The notes beneath the pieces were generated by a model. That model saw only the letters and a program-made list of their open reading frames with translations. It ran no database searches and was not told the origin of the DNA. 64,000 nt of DNA from Paraburkholderia silvatlantica (GTDB taxonomy: Bacteria > Pseudomonadota > Gammaproteobacteria > Burkholderiales > Burkholderiaceae): assembly GCF_003096715.1 (NCBI RefSeq), contig NZ_QEOL01000009.1, forward strand, positions 1 through 64,000, in the 5' to 3' direction. Of the stretch, positions 62,517 to 64,000 are shown in pieces. The position numbers were made by a program, and so were the translations under genes. Numbering within the stretch: position 1 is the stretch's first letter; the number at the start of each line of letters is the position of its first letter.

Positions 62517-64000
62517 ATGAATATCTCGCACTTCTGCATCGACCGACCCATCTTCGCGTCCGTCATCTCGATCGTGATCACGCTCGGCGGCGCATTGACG
62601 ATGCTCGCGCTGCCCATCGCGCAGTATCCGGACGTCACACCGCCGCAGATCACGGTCTCCGCGACCTACCCGGGGGCCAGCGCGGACGTCGTGGCGAACA
62701 ATGTGGCCGCGCCGATCGAGCAACAGGTCAACGGTGCGGACAACATGATCTACATGTATTCGTCCGGCTCGTCGACTGGCAACTACACGCTCAACGTGTT
62801 CTTCGGTATCGGCACCAATCCGGAACTCGCCCAGGTCGACGTGCAGAACCGCGTGAACCTCGCGCTGCCTCAACTGCCTCAGCAGGTGCAGTCGCAGGGC
62901 GTCCAGGTCCAGAAGAAGTCGAACGCCTTCATGATGGTGATCGCGATCTACTCGCCAGACGAGCGCTTCGATCCGACCTATATCGCGAACTACGCGAACG
63001 TCTACGTGCTCGACACGCTCAAGCGGATTCCGGGCGCGAACCAGTCGTCGATCTTTGGCACGCCAGATTATGCGATGCGGATCTGGCTGAAGCCCGATCG
63101 CATGGCGCAGCTCGGCATCACCGCCGGCGACGTGCAGAATGCCGTGCGGGCCCAGAACCAGCAATTCGCGGTCGGCACCGTCGGCCAGGCGCCAACCGGC
63201 AACCCGGTCGAGCAGTCGTTCGCGGTGACGACCACCGGGCGGCTCGCGACGCCTGCCGAGTTCGACAACATCATCATCCGCGCAGCAAGTAACGGCGCGG
63301 CGATCGTCCGCCTGAAAGACATCGGCCGGGCCGAGCTGGGTCAGAAGAGCTATTCGAACCGCACCACCTACCAGGGCAAGCCGGCGACGATCATAGCGGT
63401 CTACCAGCAGCCGGGCGCGAATGCGCTCGACGTCTCGAAGCAGGTGCGCGAGACGCTTGCGGAGCTCAAGACTTCATTTCCTGAAGGGCTCGACTATCAG
63501 GTCGCGATGGATACAACGGAATTCACGCGTGCGTCGATCGCCGACGTGGTCCATACGTTCTTCGAAGCGCTCGTGCTGGTGGTGATCGTCGTGTACGTGT
63601 TTCTGCAGAGCCTGCGCGCGACGCTCATTCCGGTGCTGGCCGTACCGGTGTCGATCGTCGGCACGGCGATGGGGATGGCGGCGCTGGGTTTTTCGATCAA
63701 CATGCTGACGTTGTTCGGGATGGTGCTCGCCATCGGCATCGTCGTGGACGACGCGATCGTCGTGATCGAGAACGTCGAGCGCAACATGACCGTGTTCAAG
63801 CTCAGCCCGAAAGACGCCGCCAAGCGAGCGATGGACGAGGTATCGGGCCCGGTCATCGCGATCGTGCTCGTCATGTGCGCCGTGTTCGTGCCGGTTGCGT
63901 TCCTTGGCGGCATCACCGGACAGTTGTACAAGCAGTTCGCGATCACGATTGCGATCTCGGTGGTGTTCTCGGGCATCGTGGCGCTCACGCTGTCGCCGGC
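62517..64000 (+). CDS. RND efflux inner-membrane transporter, 3' end outside the window
   Basis: At least 494 residues of an AcrB/MexB-type (HAE1) pump, open to the end of the window. MNISHFCIDRPIFASVISIV starts the first helix, and QYPDVTPPQITVSATYPGAS and the porter-domain motifs follow. The proton-relay aspartates in GIVVDDAIVVIENVER are intact. The full protein is usually about 1,040 residues. Together with the adaptor it forms a multidrug or solvent efflux system. The regulator and outer-membrane factor are not in the window. Confidence 0.95.
   Translation, partial: MNISHFCIDRPIFASVISIVITLGGALTMLALPIAQYPDVTPPQITVSATYPGASADVVANNVAAPIEQQVNGADNMIYMYSSGSSTGNYTLNVFFGIGTNPELAQVDVQNRVNLALPQLPQQVQSQGVQVQKKSNAFMMVIAIYSPDERFDPTYIANYANVYVLDTLKRIPGANQSSIFGTPDYAMRIWLKPDRMAQLGITAGDVQNAVRAQNQQFAVGTVGQAPTGNPVEQSFAVTTTGRLATPAEFDNIIIRAASNGAAIVRLKDIGRAELGQKSYSNRTTYQGKPATIIAVYQQPGANALDVSKQVRETLAELKTSFPEGLDYQVAMDTTEFTRASIADVVHTFFEALVLVVIVVYVFLQSLRATLIPVLAVPVSIVGTAMGMAALGFSINMLTLFGMVLAIGIVVDDAIVVIENVERNMTVFKLSPKDAAKRAMDEVSGPVIAIVLVMCAVFVPVAFLGGITGQLYKQFAITIAISVVFSGIVALTLSP

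Overview
The window is a GC-rich stretch of chromosome or megaplasmid from a member of the Burkholderiaceae, most likely Paraburkholderia, Caballeronia or Burkholderia. This rests on the codon bias, a DUF4148 protein, a glycine-betaine demethylation cluster of the Pseudomonas/Burkholderia type and a T6SS of proteobacterial layout. No rRNA, tRNA or CRISPR array was recognised.

Region 1 (about 0.1-17.3 kb) is a near-complete glycine betaine catabolism island. A divergent GlxA/GbdR-type regulator faces glyA, a dipeptidase, a DUF5943 protein, dgcA, dgcB, etfA, etfB, gbcA and gbcB. A betaine/choline-type ABC transporter and a second GbdR-type regulator follow. Together they would import betaine, demethylate it through dimethylglycine towards sarcosine, and pass C1 units and glycine to serine. 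Sarcosine oxidase is not in the window. A third GlxA-type regulator and purU lie just beyond the next island.

Region 2 (17.36-20.36 kb) is the most unusual part. A 2,485-bp transposon-like unit has 59-bp terminal inverted repeats with one mismatch and a perfect 9-bp target duplication. It sits inside a dispersed palindromic element of about 505 bp, and an uninterrupted copy of that element lies at 47.84-48.34 kb. The unit carries an hcp C-terminal remnant, a Tlde1-like L,D-transpeptidase toxin gene, a small two-helix membrane protein gene (candidate immunity), an integrase remnant and an ORF broken by a stop codon. The 505-bp element lies between convergent gene ends and carries perfect hairpins whose arms co-vary between copies.

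Region 3 (20.4-26.4 kb) holds housekeeping and accessory genes: purU, a LysE exporter, a flavin-dependent halogenase-like oxidoreductase, a SnoaL-like protein and hypotheticals.

Region 4 (26.7-47.8 kb) is a complete type VI secretion locus in two divergent operons. The minus-strand operon is tssB-tssC-hcp-tssE-tssF-tssG-tssH-vgrG-ywqK-DUF4280-effector. The plus-strand operon is tssJ-tssK-tssL-tssM-tssA. The terminal effector candidate has a Cys-His-Asp papain/transglutaminase-like arrangement. TssM has a degenerate P-loop.

Region 5 (48.4-57.1 kb) is a sugar-acid module: an L-fuconate/D-arabinonate-type dehydratase, a GntR/FCD regulator, a ribose-type ABC importer, an alpha-ketoglutaric semialdehyde dehydrogenase and an FAH-family 2-keto-3-deoxy-acid dehydratase. 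This suggests oxidation of D-arabinose or a related sugar to 2-oxoglutarate.

Region 6 (57.3-64 kb) contains a deletion chimera of a HAD dehalogenase with a TPR glycosyltransferase-like protein, a small peptide gene with a double-glycine-type leader, a DUF4148 protein, an RlpA-like lipoprotein, an MFS remnant, and the start of an RND efflux operon that runs off the window.
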